Positions 50,288 to 59,774 of a DNA stretch of 64,000 bases are shown in pieces. How positions within the stretch are numbered: the stretch's first letter is position 1; each line of letters begins with the position of its first letter. The stretch is from Colivivens sp963626085. GTDB taxonomy: Bacteria > Bacteroidota > Bacteroidia > Bacteroidales > Bacteroidaceae. The stretch covers positions 62,001 through 126,000 of the forward strand of contig CAVFVJ010000008.1 of assembly GCA_963626085.1 (NCBI GenBank). Direction: 5' to 3'. The position numbers and the translations under genes are program-made. The notes beneath the pieces were generated by a model. The model saw only the letters and a list, made by a program, of their open reading frames with translations, made no database searches and had not been told where the DNA came from.

Positions 50288-53200
50288 ATGAAGACTTACA
50301 AAATCATTAACAACCTGATGGGACTGGTGATATTTGCAATAGCGGCTTTTACCTATTGCTCTACCATCGAACCCACAGCAAGTTTCTGGGATTGTCCTGA
50401 ATTCATTAGTACAGCTGCAAAGCTGGAAGTGGGACACCCGCCAGGCGCACCTTTCTTTATGCTCCTCGGCAACCTATTCTCGCATTTCGCAAGCGACCCG
50501 ACACAGATCGCCAAGATGGTCAACACTATGTCGGCACTGTTGAGTGCCGGTTGTATACTGTTCCTCTTCTGGACAGTGACATACCTCGCCAAGAGGCTCT
50601 TGTGCAAGGACGGCAAGGAAGTGACCATGGCACAGACCATCGCCATCATGGCAAGTGGAATTGCCGGCGCACTCATCTACACATGGAGCGACACGTTCTG
50701 GTTCAGTGCCGTGGAGGGTGAGGTCTACGCATTCTCCTCTTTCCTCACCGCCCTCGTGTTCTGGCTCATCCTGAAATGGGAGGAGAAAGCGGACGAACTG
50801 GGCAGTGACCGTTGGCTCATACTCATCGCTTACCTCGTGGGACTGTCCATCGGTGTCCACCTGTTGAACCTGCTTTGTATACCTGCAATGGTGCTGGTGT
50901 ATTACTACAAGCGTGCGAAGAATCCAGACGGTAAAGGCTCGCTCCTTGCCCTCGGTGTATCCGTGGTCATCATCGCGGCTGTGCTCTACGGTATCGTGCC
51001 TGGAATCACGAAGGTAGCTGGATGGTTCGAACTACTGTTCGTCAACAGCTTCGGTATGCCGTTCAACACAGGCGAGTACATCTACTTGACTCTTATGATA
51101 GTATGTCTGGTATGGGCTGCTGTCGAATCCGCACGGGCTGTCAACAAGACACGGATGAACATAGCGTTCCTCGTGTGTGTCGCCATATTGGGTATCCCGT
51201 TCTACAGCTTCGGATGGACAAGTGTCCTCATCGGCATCGTCATCCTCGCAGTCGTGGCGTTCATCTTGTTCGCATACAAGAAGGTGACACCAAAGGCTCT
51301 GAACACCATGGTGCTCTCCATGGCACTGATGGTTGTAGGATATTCTTCATACGCAGTCATCGTCATCCGTTCCACTGCCAACCCACCGATGGACCAGAAC
51401 TCGCCTGAGGACGTGTTCACGCTGGGTGAGTACCTCGGACGTGAGCAGTACGGTGACCGTCCACTCTTCTATGGACCTACGTTCAAGTCACGTCCAGAGA
51501 TAGTAAGTGATGGCGATGTACTGAAGTACAATATCAGTCACGGTGCACCAGTGTACCAGCGTAAGGAGAAGGCCAGTGAGAATGAGAAGGACCAGTACGA
51601 AATCGTTCGTGAGAAGTTCGACTACGTGTACCCTTCAAACCAGTGCATGCTCTTCCCACGAATCTATGACGAGCGTTCGGCCAGCAAGTATCAGTCGTGG
51701 TTGGGCGACATCCACTATAAGTCGGTCGACTACAATGTTCCTGGTCAGGGTTCACAGCCAGTGGAGATTCCGACACAGTACGACAACATGAGGTATTTCT
51801 TCTCTTACCAGATGAACTTCATGTACTGGAGGTACTTCATGTGGAACTTCGCAGGACGACAGAACGACATACAAGGTCTGGGTGAACTGGAACACGGCAA
51901 CTGGATAACGGGCATCAAGCCTCTCGACGACATGCGCCTAGGTGACCAAGACCTGTTGCCTACCGAACTGAAGGAAAACAAGGGACACAACGTGTTCTAC
52001 TGTATGCCGCTCATCCTTGGAATCATCGGTCTGCTGTGGCAGGCGTTCAGAGGCAAGAAAGGTATCCAGCAGTTCTGGGTGGTGTTCTTCCTCTTCTTCA
52101 TGACAGGTATCGCCATCGTGCTCTACCTTAACCAGACACCGGGACAGCCTCGTGAACGAGACTACGCCTACGCTGGCTCGTTCTACGCCTACGCCATCTG
52201 GTGCGGTCTGGGCATCAGTGCCATCTTCACTTGGCTCACAGGATGGCTCAGTAAGAAACTCGGTAAGCGTAAAGCCTCTCTCGCAGCGTCACTCATCTCA
52301 CTCGTGCCTGCAGTGGCAGTGCCTCTGCAGATGGTGAGCCAGACATGGGACGACCATGACCGCAGTGACCGTTACATGTGCCGTGACTTTGGACTGAACT
52401 ACTTGGAGACGATACCACACGACGGAGTTATCTTCACTAACGGAGACAACGACACCTTCCCTCTGTGGTACAACGAGGACACGGAAGGCAACCGTACTGA
52501 CGTGCGTGTATGCAACCTCTCTTACCTGCAGACCGACTGGTATATCGACCAGATGAAACGGCCAGCGTACGAGGGCGACAAGCAGTCCTCTCCTCTGCCC
52601 ATATCATGGAAACGTATCCAGTACGTATCAGGAAAGAACGAGGTGGCTGATGTCAATCCAGTAGTGTACCTCAGTGGACAGAGCATGTCGATGAAGGACT
52701 TGGTACGTACCATGTACCGTCAGAGTCCCGAGACAGCACGCAAGATTTGGGGTGACGAACCGTTCGAACTGAAGAACGCCATCAAGAAGTTCCTTCTCAA
52801 GGAGGACATCCCTGCTGAGTATAAGGATATGGTGAAGGACCTCCCAAGTTGTCTACCTTCTGACACACTCTACGTGACTGTCAACAAGGAGGCTGTGCGC
52901 AAGTCGGGCATGATGATACCGAACGACTCTATCCCAGACAGGATGGAGATAAGCCTCAAGGGACAGGACCGTATATACAAGTCGTTCATCATGATGCTTG
53001 AGATGATAGCACAGAGCAATTTCGAGCGTCCTCTGTACATGTCGACCACTGTGGGTCCTACCAACTTCGGGAACCTCTGGCGGCACTTTGTGCAGGAGGG
53101 ACTGGCATGGAGAATCACTCCGTTCACCTTCGACGGCAACATGGTTCAGCAGACTGTCGTCGACACCGACAAGATGTACGACAACATGATGAACAAGTAC

Positions 53201-53722
53201 CAGTACGGTAACCTCAAGCAACCGGGACTGTATCTCGACGAGACATCAAGCCGCCTGTGCTGGACGCACCGCCGCTGGTTCGCTCACCTCATCAACAACC
53301 TGTTGCGTGAAGGGAAGAGGGACAAGGCTCTGGCGGCACTGGAGAAGTGCGACAAGGAAATTCCGGACTACAATGTGCCCTACAGGATGGACAACGGTGG
53401 ACTGGAGATAGCCAACGCCTTCATCACCTGCGGTAAGGTGGAGAAGGGTGTGGGAATCTTCGACGAGATAGAGAAGAACTCAAGGGAGTACATTCGCTAT
53501 TACGCTTCGCTCAACAACTTCCGTTTCTCCGCTGCATGGAGAGACTGCAAGGGCGAGTTATACACCCTGCTGGAGATCCAGCGTGCGCTCGAAGCTCTGG
53601 GCAAGACAAGCGACAAGAACGCCAAGGTGTATGCCGAACGTGCTGAGAAGTTGCTCCCGTTCGTCAACGAGACATACTCCTCACTTGCAGGACGCGCTGA
53701 GAGCTTAGGCATCAAACTGTAG
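50288..53722 (+). CDS. DUF2723 GT-C-type membrane glycosyltransferase-like protein
   Basis: A 1144-residue polytopic protein of the DUF2723 family, related to protein O-mannosyltransferase/GT39 enzymes. The first luminal loop carries the GT-C acidic motif in SFWDCPEFISTAAKLEVGHPPGAPFFM (residues about 32-58). About a dozen transmembrane helices follow, then TPGQPRERDYAYAGSFYAYA near 620, GVIFTNGDNDTFPLWY near 715, and a soluble C-terminal region with TPR-like helices (residues about 990-1140, for example LLREGKRDKALAALEKCDKE). Family members probably transfer a sugar from a polyprenyl-phosphate carrier to proteins or glycans outside the inner membrane. A link to Bacteroidota O-glycosylation is attractive but unproven. 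It is followed after four bases by a polysaccharide deacetylase. Confidence 0.87.
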   Translation: MKTYKIINNLMGLVIFAIAAFTYCSTIEPTASFWDCPEFISTAAKLEVGHPPGAPFFMLLGNLFSHFASDPTQIAKMVNTMSALLSAGCILFLFWTVTYLAKRLLCKDGKEVTMAQTIAIMASGIAGALIYTWSDTFWFSAVEGEVYAFSSFLTALVFWLILKWEEKADELGSDRWLILIAYLVGLSIGVHLLNLLCIPAMVLVYYYKRAKNPDGKGSLLALGVSVVIIAAVLYGIVPGITKVAGWFELLFVNSFGMPFNTGEYIYLTLMIVCLVWAAVESARAVNKTRMNIAFLVCVAILGIPFYSFGWTSVLIGIVILAVVAFILFAYKKVTPKALNTMVLSMALMVVGYSSYAVIVIRSTANPPMDQNSPEDVFTLGEYLGREQYGDRPLFYGPTFKSRPEIVSDGDVLKYNISHGAPVYQRKEKASENEKDQYEIVREKFDYVYPSNQCMLFPRIYDERSASKYQSWLGDIHYKSVDYNVPGQGSQPVEIPTQYDNMRYFFSYQMNFMYWRYFMWNFAGRQNDIQGLGELEHGNWITGIKPLDDMRLGDQDLLPTELKENKGHNVFYCMPLILGIIGLLWQAFRGKKGIQQFWVVFFLFFMTGIAIVLYLNQTPGQPRERDYAYAGSFYAYAIWCGLGISAIFTWLTGWLSKKLGKRKASLAASLISLVPAVAVPLQMVSQTWDDHDRSDRYMCRDFGLNYLETIPHDGVIFTNGDNDTFPLWYNEDTEGNRTDVRVCNLSYLQTDWYIDQMKRPAYEGDKQSSPLPISWKRIQYVSGKNEVADVNPVVYLSGQSMSMKDLVRTMYRQSPETARKIWGDEPFELKNAIKKFLLKEDIPAEYKDMVKDLPSCLPSDTLYVTVNKEAVRKSGMMIPNDSIPDRMEISLKGQDRIYKSFIMMLEMIAQSNFERPLYMSTTVGPTNFGNLWRHFVQEGLAWRITPFTFDGNMVQQTVVDTDKMYDNMMNKYQYGNLKQPGLYLDETSSRLCWTHRRWFAHLINNLLREGKRDKALAALEKCDKEIPDYNVPYRMDNGGLEIANAFITCGKVEKGVGIFDEIEKNSREYIRYYASLNNFRFSAAWRDCKGELYTLLEIQRALEALGKTSDKNAKVYAERAEKLLPFVNETYSSLAGRAESLGIKL

Positions 53723-53726
53723 GCGG

Positions 53727-54368
53727 ATGATCATTGAACAACCAAGCACGTGGCTTCGGTGGCTCTACCCCAGTGCCATCTGGAGGATGTCGCACAAGGA
53801 GAAGGCTGTGTACTTTACCTTCGACGACGGGCCAATCCCCGAAGCCACGCCCTTCATACTCGACGTGCTGGACCGGTACGGTGTCAAGGCCACCTTCTTC
53901 ATGGTGGGCGACAACGTGAGGAAGTACCCACATCTGAAGACTCAGATTGAGGAGAGGGGACACAGGCTCGGCAACCACACGTACAACCATGTGGGCGGTC
54001 TGGGATGTTCGAGCAAGGAGTTCCTGAGGAACGCCTATAAGGCAGACCAGTACATCCACTCCCATCTGTTCCGCCCTCCACGCGGTTGGATGCTGTGGGC
54101 ACAGTATATCCGTCTCCGCAAGAAATTCACCATCATCATGTGGGACGTGGTTACACGTGACTACAGTCTGCTCATGACTGCGGATCAGGTGGTGGACAAT
54201 GTAAAGCGGTACACACGGAACGGCAGTATCATCACGTTCCATGACTCACTCAAGAGCATAGACAAACTGAAGACAGCCTTGCCTCAGTCCATCGAGTGGT
54301 TGAAGTCCCAAGGCTATGAATTCAAGGTGTTCGAGGCAGATCAGCCACGAAGCCGTCACCTGAAATGA
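53727..54368 (+). CDS. Polysaccharide deacetylase family protein
   Basis: A 213-residue NodB-homology (CE4) domain protein. VYFTFDDGPIPEATPFILDVL (near residue 28) holds the catalytic and metal Asp pair. HRLGNHTYNHVGG supplies the metal-binding His pair, FRPPRGW the substrate Arg, and IITFHDSLKS the final His, so the active site looks complete. No signal peptide is obvious, though the N-terminus (STWLRWLYPSAIW) is hydrophobic and could associate with membrane. It may de-N-acetylate peptidoglycan or a surface glycan, matching the ddl and DUF2723 context. Confidence 0.9.
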   Translation: MIIEQPSTWLRWLYPSAIWRMSHKEKAVYFTFDDGPIPEATPFILDVLDRYGVKATFFMVGDNVRKYPHLKTQIEERGHRLGNHTYNHVGGLGCSSKEFLRNAYKADQYIHSHLFRPPRGWMLWAQYIRLRKKFTIIMWDVVTRDYSLLMTADQVVDNVKRYTRNGSIITFHDSLKSIDKLKTALPQSIEWLKSQGYEFKVFEADQPRSRHLK

Positions 54369-54378
54369 ACAGACCATT

Positions 54379-55356
54379 ATGCAGAAGACTGTCATTTGTT
54401 CGCAGAAAATAAAAGCCGAAGCATTGCGCCTCGGCTTTTCTGCTTGTGGTATAACTCCCTCAGGAGAGGTGGCAGAGGAGACCTCGTCACATTTCACCGA
54501 CTGGCTGCACCGTGGAGGCAACGCCTGCATGGAGTACATGAACAACTACAAAGACATACGCCTCAACTCCAACTTACTCCTTGACAACTGTAAAAGCGTC
54601 ATCTGCGTGGCATTGAACTATTACCCCGAGAAGTTATTGGGAAACGACCAATACCAGTTTGCCTACTACGCCTATGGGAAGGACTATCACGATGTGATGC
54701 GCAGTAAGTTGAATAAACTGGCAACTGCCATAAGAGAGAGATGTGGCTTCCCTTCGGGCGGAACTGTCACGACAAGGTCATGCGTGGATACAGCACCACT
54801 GATGGAGAGATATTGGGCACAGAAAGCAGGTATCGGTTGGATAGGGAAGAACCATAACCTCATACTGCCACGTATAGGTAGTTTCGTCTACTTGGGCGAA
54901 TTACTGGTGGACTGCGAAGCAGACCATTATGACCAGCCTATGGAATCCCACTGTGGGAACTGCAGGAGATGCATTGATGCCTGTCCGGGATGCGCCATCC
55001 ATGAAGATGGGTTCTTTGACGCTTCACGTTGCCTGTCGTACATCTCCATTGAACGCAGGGGAGACTTCAACACCGATGAAGCCCAACTGATGGGACACCA
55101 GTCGGGACAGTCTCCTTATATATATGGGTGCGACCGCTGCCAGTTGGCTTGCCCTTACAACAAGGTAGCCAAGCCCAACACGACGGAGGAGCTGCAACCC
55201 ACAGAGGAATTTCTCGGGATGACCCGTGACGACTGGCATAACCTGTCAGTCACAGACTACCAGCACCTCTTCAAAGGGTCTGCAGTGAAGCGTGCCAAGT
55301 ACGATGGAATCAAAAGAAACGTGGACAGTGCAGGTTCTGATGAAGACACTGTCTAA
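54379..55356 (+). CDS. queG: Epoxyqueuosine reductase
   Basis: QueG is the cobalamin- and Fe-S-dependent enzyme that reduces epoxyqueuosine to queuosine at wobble position 34 of tRNAs with GUN anticodons. The 325-residue protein has a cobalamin-binding N-terminal domain (VDTAPLMERYWAQKAGIGWIGKNHN near 135) and two 4Fe-4S motifs, HCGNCRRCIDACPGCAI (near 193) and GCDRCQLACPYNKVAKPN (near 250). It is the last gene of the long plus-strand operon. Its stop overlaps, by three bases, the stop of the convergent U32 peptidase-like gene. Confidence 0.95.
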   Translation: MQKTVICSQKIKAEALRLGFSACGITPSGEVAEETSSHFTDWLHRGGNACMEYMNNYKDIRLNSNLLLDNCKSVICVALNYYPEKLLGNDQYQFAYYAYGKDYHDVMRSKLNKLATAIRERCGFPSGGTVTTRSCVDTAPLMERYWAQKAGIGWIGKNHNLILPRIGSFVYLGELLVDCEADHYDQPMESHCGNCRRCIDACPGCAIHEDGFFDASRCLSYISIERRGDFNTDEAQLMGHQSGQSPYIYGCDRCQLACPYNKVAKPNTTEELQPTEEFLGMTRDDWHNLSVTDYQHLFKGSAVKRAKYDGIKRNVDSAGSDEDTV

Positions 55357-56606
55357 CGGGCAGAGAGATCACGACGCACAAGCAGATAGAGCTTGTCGTT
55401 CGGACGCACCTTTCCACTGACCTTGAAGCTGATGTGCTGACCCTTGACGGCAGTCTGTACAGGTTGCAGGTCGAACCGTATCTCATCCACAGTCTGTATG
55501 AGCGCACCAGTGGTCGTACCGGTCACCAGGACCTTGTCGCCTACCGACAGGCTGGCACTCTCGATAAGGAATTCACCGACACCAATATTGGAGAAGTACT
55601 TCATGCATTTCCCCACGTACACCTTCTGTTCAGTAGCCTTACTGCCATACACCTCACTCCACTCGCCCAACCGCTGTCCTTGATAGTAACCATCCCAAAA
55701 ACCACGGTTGAAGACCGTAGACAGTTCTTCGTTCCACCGCTTTTTCTTCTCATCGGTGAACGTGCCGTCAAGCACACTGTTGAGAGCCTCGTCATACGCC
55801 TTCACCACCGTTTGCACATACTCAGGACCGCGCGCGCGTCCCTCAATCTTGAACACCCGTACTCCTGCGTTCATCATTACATCGATGAATTCAATGGTCT
55901 TCAGGTCTTTCGGTGACATTATATACTTATTGTCTATGTTCAGTCGACATCCAGTCTCGATGTCCGTCACCTCATAGCCTCTACGACATATCTGCACACA
56001 CTCACCACGGTTGGCACTCCTGCCGGCATTCTGCAGGCTGAGGTAACACTTGCCGCTTATCGCCATGCACAAAGCTCCGTGACAGAACATCTCGATCCTC
56101 ACAGGTCTGCCTGACGGCCCTGTGACATGACGGTTCTGAATCTGGTCGTATATCTCCTTCACCTGCCACATATTGAGTTCACGTGCAAGTACAGCCACAT
56201 CAGCAAACTGCGCATAGAACTGCAACGCCTCGATATTGGATATGTTGAGTTGTGTGCTCAGATGTACCTCCACACCAACCTGACGGCAATAGGTCATCAC
56301 AGCCACGTCACTGGCGATGACAGCGGATATGTTAGCCTCCTTAGCCGCATCCACTATCGTGCACATCGCCTCCATGTCCTCATCATAGATGATGGTGTTG
56401 ACTGTCAGGTAACTCTTCACGCCATGCCGGTGGCATGTGTCGGCAATGTCCTTCAAGTCATCCACGGTAAACGGGTTGGCTGAATGTGAACGCATGTTGA
56501 GTCTGCCGATACCGAAATAGATACTGTCGGCACCAGCATTGATGGCTGCCGCCAAACTCTCCCTGCTCCCTACCGGAGCCATTATTTCAAAATCACTTCG
56601 TTTCAT
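55353..56606 (-). CDS. Peptidase U32 family protein (TrhP/RlhA-like)
   Basis: A 417-residue U32-family protein. These are named as collagenases but many act in RNA hydroxylation: TrhP for 5-hydroxyuridine at tRNA position 34, RlhA for 23S rRNA. The start MKRSDFEIMAPVGSRESLAAAINAGADSIYFG is typical. The cysteine cluster FCHGALCMAISGKCYLS and NRGECVQICRRGYE (residues about 170-205) would hold the Fe-S cluster. A C-terminal beta domain (IESASLSVGDKVLVTGTTTGAL) follows. Length and C-terminal domain favour a TrhP-like role. It is the last gene of the aroQ-mutS operon, 11 bases after mutS. Confidence 0.9.
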   Translation of the reverse strand: MKRSDFEIMAPVGSRESLAAAINAGADSIYFGIGRLNMRSHSANPFTVDDLKDIADTCHRHGVKSYLTVNTIIYDEDMEAMCTIVDAAKEANISAVIASDVAVMTYCRQVGVEVHLSTQLNISNIEALQFYAQFADVAVLARELNMWQVKEIYDQIQNRHVTGPSGRPVRIEMFCHGALCMAISGKCYLSLQNAGRSANRGECVQICRRGYEVTDIETGCRLNIDNKYIMSPKDLKTIEFIDVMMNAGVRVFKIEGRARGPEYVQTVVKAYDEALNSVLDGTFTDEKKKRWNEELSTVFNRGFWDGYYQGQRLGEWSEVYGSKATEQKVYVGKCMKYFSNIGVGEFLIESASLSVGDKVLVTGTTTGALIQTVDEIRFDLQPVQTAVKGQHISFKVSGKVRPNDKLYLLVRRDLSAR

Positions 56607-56617
56607 CTGTCATGGGT

Positions 56618-59236
56618 TCATTTCCCTCTTATAATCTTCTTTATGTCATTGAGTTTATTGAGAGCCTCGATGGGCGTGAGACTGTTCACGTCGATATTGA
56701 GAATCTCGTCGCGCACCTGACTGAGCACAGGGTCGTCCAACTGGAAAAACGACAACTGGTGGGTGCCGCTGTTGGCTATCGTCTCCGTCTGTGGACGGCT
56801 GATGCCGTCGCCAGAGTTGTTCTGCTCCAGTTCCTTCAACACCTGCTCTGCCCTACGCACCACACTGGGAGCCATACCCGCTATCTTTGCCACATGGATA
56901 CCGAAAGAATGCTCACTGCCACCCGGTACAAGTTTACGGAGGAATATGACCTTGCCGTCTGCTTCCCGTACTGACACGTTGAAGTTCTTCACACGGTTGA
57001 AGAGCCGTTCCATCTCGTTGAGTTCGTGGTAATGCGTGGCAAACAGGGTACGGCTGTGGGCACGTGCGTTCTCATGTATGTACTCGATTATCGCCCAGGC
57101 GATGGATATACCGTCATAGGTACTTGTGCCACGCCCGAGTTCATCGAAGAGAACCAGGGCACGTGGGGACAGGTTATTGATGATGCTACTTGCCTCTGTC
57201 ATCTCCACCATAAAGGTACTCTCACCAGCCGATATGTTGTCGCTCGCTCCTACACGTGTGAATATCCTGTCAGTGATACCGATACGCGCACTGTCGGCAG
57301 GAACGAAACTGCCCATCTGTGCCATGATTGCAATCAAGGCTGTCTGACGGAGCAGAGCCGACTTACCAGCCATATTGGGACCTGTTATGATGATAATCTG
57401 CTGGCGATCTGAGTCCAGATACAGGTCATTGGCTATATACTGCTCCCCTACAGGCATCTGACGCTCAATCACGGGATGCCGACCCTGCTTGATGTCAATC
57501 ACCAGACTGTCGTCCACTACAGGGCACACATAACGGTATTCCTTGGCACACAAGGCGAAAGAGAGGAGACAGTCGAGCCGTGCTATCATCGTGGAGTCGT
57601 TCTGCAACTGCGTGATATAATCCATCGAGGCAGTCACCAGTTCATTGAAGAGACGTGTCTCAAGCGACAGGATCTTCTCCTCTGCCCCCAGTATCTTCTC
57701 TTCATATTCTTTCAGTTCCTGTGTTATGTAACGCTCAGCAGACACAAGGGTCTGTTTCCTTATCCAGTCGGTAGGCACACGGTCCTTGAACGTGTTGCGC
57801 ACTTCCATGTAATAGCCGAACACATTGTTGTAGCCTATCTTCAGGCTCTGTATGCCTGTGCGCTCAATCTCCCGCTGCTGCATCTGTAACAGGTAATCCT
57901 TGCCCGTATAGGCAATCCTGCGCAGTTCGTCCAGTTCTTCGTTCACACCTTCGGCTATAATCCCCCCTTTATTAATAAGGTAAGGTGCATCTACCCTTAT
58001 CTCCTTCTCGATACGTACACGCAAGTCATCACACAACTCCAACGCATCACCTATCTTACGGATGCTTGCCTCATCCGACTCCACACACTGCCGTTTAATC
58101 GGCACGATGGCCTGCAACGACTGCTTCAGTTGGAGGAAGTCACGTGGAGACACTCTGTTGACCGCTATCTTGCTCGCTATACGCTCGATGTCGCCTATCT
58201 TATGCAACTGCTCCACGATACTGTCCCTAAGCTCCGTGTCGCGGAAGAAATACTCCACTACCTGTTGTCTGTCCCTTATACGGTAGATGTCTTTCAACGG
58301 AAACACGATCCACCTGCGGAGCAGGCGACCGCCCATAGGACTGATGGTCTTGTCGATCACGTCGAGCAGTGACGCTCCGTCATCGTTCATCGAGCCAAGC
58401 AGTTCGAGACTGCGTATCGTGAACTTATCGAGGCGCACGTAGTTGCTCTCGTCTATCTGACTGATGGTACGTATATGTCCTATGTTGTTGTGCTGTGTCT
58501 GTTCAAGGTAATAGAGAATCGCCCCTGAGGCAGTCTGCGCATTCTTCAGATGGTCGATACCGAACCCTTTCATGTTCTTCACCCCAAAATGACTGTGCAG
58601 TTTGTTGTGCGCAGTCTCTTCCGCATATATCCAGTCGGCAAGTGGGTATCTGTTGAGTCTCTGTCCGAACGAGTTGTCAAACAGGGCACGCTTGCTCTCC
58701 TCATACAACACCTCTTTCGGCGAGAAGTTAGTGAGTAGCTTGTCTATGTAGTCCACTGCCCCCTCACCCACAAGAAACTCACCCGTAGATATGTCCAGAA
58801 ACGCCACACCGCATGAGGACTTGCCGAAATGGACAGATGCGAGGAAGTTGTTCTCCTTGTTGTTAAGCACATTGTCGTTCATCGCCACACCGGGCGTGAC
58901 TATCTCCGTAATCCCACGCTTAACCAGTTTCTTCGTCATCTTCGGGTCTTCCAGCTGGTCGCATATAGCCACCCTCTTGCCAGCTCGTATCAGTTTCGGC
59001 AGGTAAGCATCGAGTGCATGGTAGGGGAAACCTGCCATAGCCGTGCTTGCCGCATGTTCGGTACCACCGTTATTGCGTTTGGTCAGGGTGATACCCAGTA
59101 TATCTGCCGCTACGGACGCATCCTCCGCATAAGTCTCATAGAAGTCGCCACAACGGAAAAGGAGCAAGGCATCCGGATGCTTTGCCTTCAAGTCGTAGAA
59201 CTGCTTCATCATCGGTGTTATCTCTTCTTTTGCCAT
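56618..59236 (-). CDS. mutS: DNA mismatch repair protein MutS
   Basis: Recognises base mismatches and small loops and recruits MutL. The 872-residue protein is full length. Its N-terminal mismatch-binding domain shows MMKQFYDLKAKHPDALLLFRCGDFYETYAED, with the Phe-x-Glu wedge corresponding to GDFYE. The C-terminal ATPase carries IIITGPNMAGKSALLRQTALI (Walker A near residue 608), STFMVEMTEASSI (signature) and LVLFDELGRGTSTYDGISIAWA (Walker B). ATG 59236 was preferred over an in-frame ATG at 59260 because it directly follows the upstream stop and begins MAKEEITPMMKQ. It lies in an operon with the TrmH-family gene. Confidence 0.97.
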   Translation of the reverse strand: MAKEEITPMMKQFYDLKAKHPDALLLFRCGDFYETYAEDASVAADILGITLTKRNNGGTEHAASTAMAGFPYHALDAYLPKLIRAGKRVAICDQLEDPKMTKKLVKRGITEIVTPGVAMNDNVLNNKENNFLASVHFGKSSCGVAFLDISTGEFLVGEGAVDYIDKLLTNFSPKEVLYEESKRALFDNSFGQRLNRYPLADWIYAEETAHNKLHSHFGVKNMKGFGIDHLKNAQTASGAILYYLEQTQHNNIGHIRTISQIDESNYVRLDKFTIRSLELLGSMNDDGASLLDVIDKTISPMGGRLLRRWIVFPLKDIYRIRDRQQVVEYFFRDTELRDSIVEQLHKIGDIERIASKIAVNRVSPRDFLQLKQSLQAIVPIKRQCVESDEASIRKIGDALELCDDLRVRIEKEIRVDAPYLINKGGIIAEGVNEELDELRRIAYTGKDYLLQMQQREIERTGIQSLKIGYNNVFGYYMEVRNTFKDRVPTDWIRKQTLVSAERYITQELKEYEEKILGAEEKILSLETRLFNELVTASMDYITQLQNDSTMIARLDCLLSFALCAKEYRYVCPVVDDSLVIDIKQGRHPVIERQMPVGEQYIANDLYLDSDRQQIIIITGPNMAGKSALLRQTALIAIMAQMGSFVPADSARIGITDRIFTRVGASDNISAGESTFMVEMTEASSIINNLSPRALVLFDELGRGTSTYDGISIAWAIIEYIHENARAHSRTLFATHYHELNEMERLFNRVKNFNVSVREADGKVIFLRKLVPGGSEHSFGIHVAKIAGMAPSVVRRAEQVLKELEQNNSGDGISRPQTETIANSGTHQLSFFQLDDPVLSQVRDEILNIDVNSLTPIEALNKLNDIKKIIRGK

Positions 59237-59237
59237 A

Positions 59238-59774
59238 TCATATATTGTTTTTAAGGGCATCGAAGAAATGCCACATGACTATTCCTGCTGCAGTACTGAC
59301 GTTAAGGGAGTGCTTGGTGCCGCACTGGGGAATCTCGATGCAGCCGTCACACATGTCGACAACGTCCTGCCGAACCCCTTTCACCTCATTACCCAGTATA
59401 ATGGCATATTTCTTGTCCGTGTCCACACCAAAGTCCTGTAGCATGACACTGTCCACTGCCTGCTCCACTGCCATGAGTTCATACCCGTCTCTCTTCAGTG
59501 CCTCCACAGCCTCAGCGGTATCCCTTACATGCGTCCACGCCACCGAGTCCTCTGCCCCGAGGGCTGTCTTGTGGATTTCCTGATGGGGCGGACATGCTGT
59601 TATCCCACAAAGATATATACGTTCGATGCGGAAAGCGTCCGCTGTACGGAACACACTTCCCACGTTATACATGCTACGCACATCGTCGAGCACTACCGTC
59701 AACGGTATCTTACGGCTTCGCTTGAAGTCCTCTACCGTGATGCGGTTCATCTCTATCACATTCAGTTTTCTCAT
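59238..59774 (-). CDS. TrmH/SpoU-family RNA 2'-O-methyltransferase
   Basis: A 178-residue SPOUT-class enzyme with a trefoil-knot SAM site. Its features are VVLDDVRSMYNVGSVFRTADAF (motif 1 with catalytic Arg), YAIILGNEVKGVRQDVVDMC (motif 2) and CIEIPQCGTKHSLNVSTAAG (motif 3). Such short, domain-only proteins methylate tRNA or rRNA ribose; the target is not predictable. Start ATG 59774 overlaps the stop of the LolE-fusion gene (TGATG), implying coupled translation; a GTG three bases earlier is possible. Confidence 0.9.
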   Translation of the reverse strand: MRKLNVIEMNRITVEDFKRSRKIPLTVVLDDVRSMYNVGSVFRTADAFRIERIYLCGITACPPHQEIHKTALGAEDSVAWTHVRDTAEAVEALKRDGYELMAVEQAVDSVMLQDFGVDTDKKYAIILGNEVKGVRQDVVDMCDGCIEIPQCGTKHSLNVSTAAGIVMWHFFDALKNNI

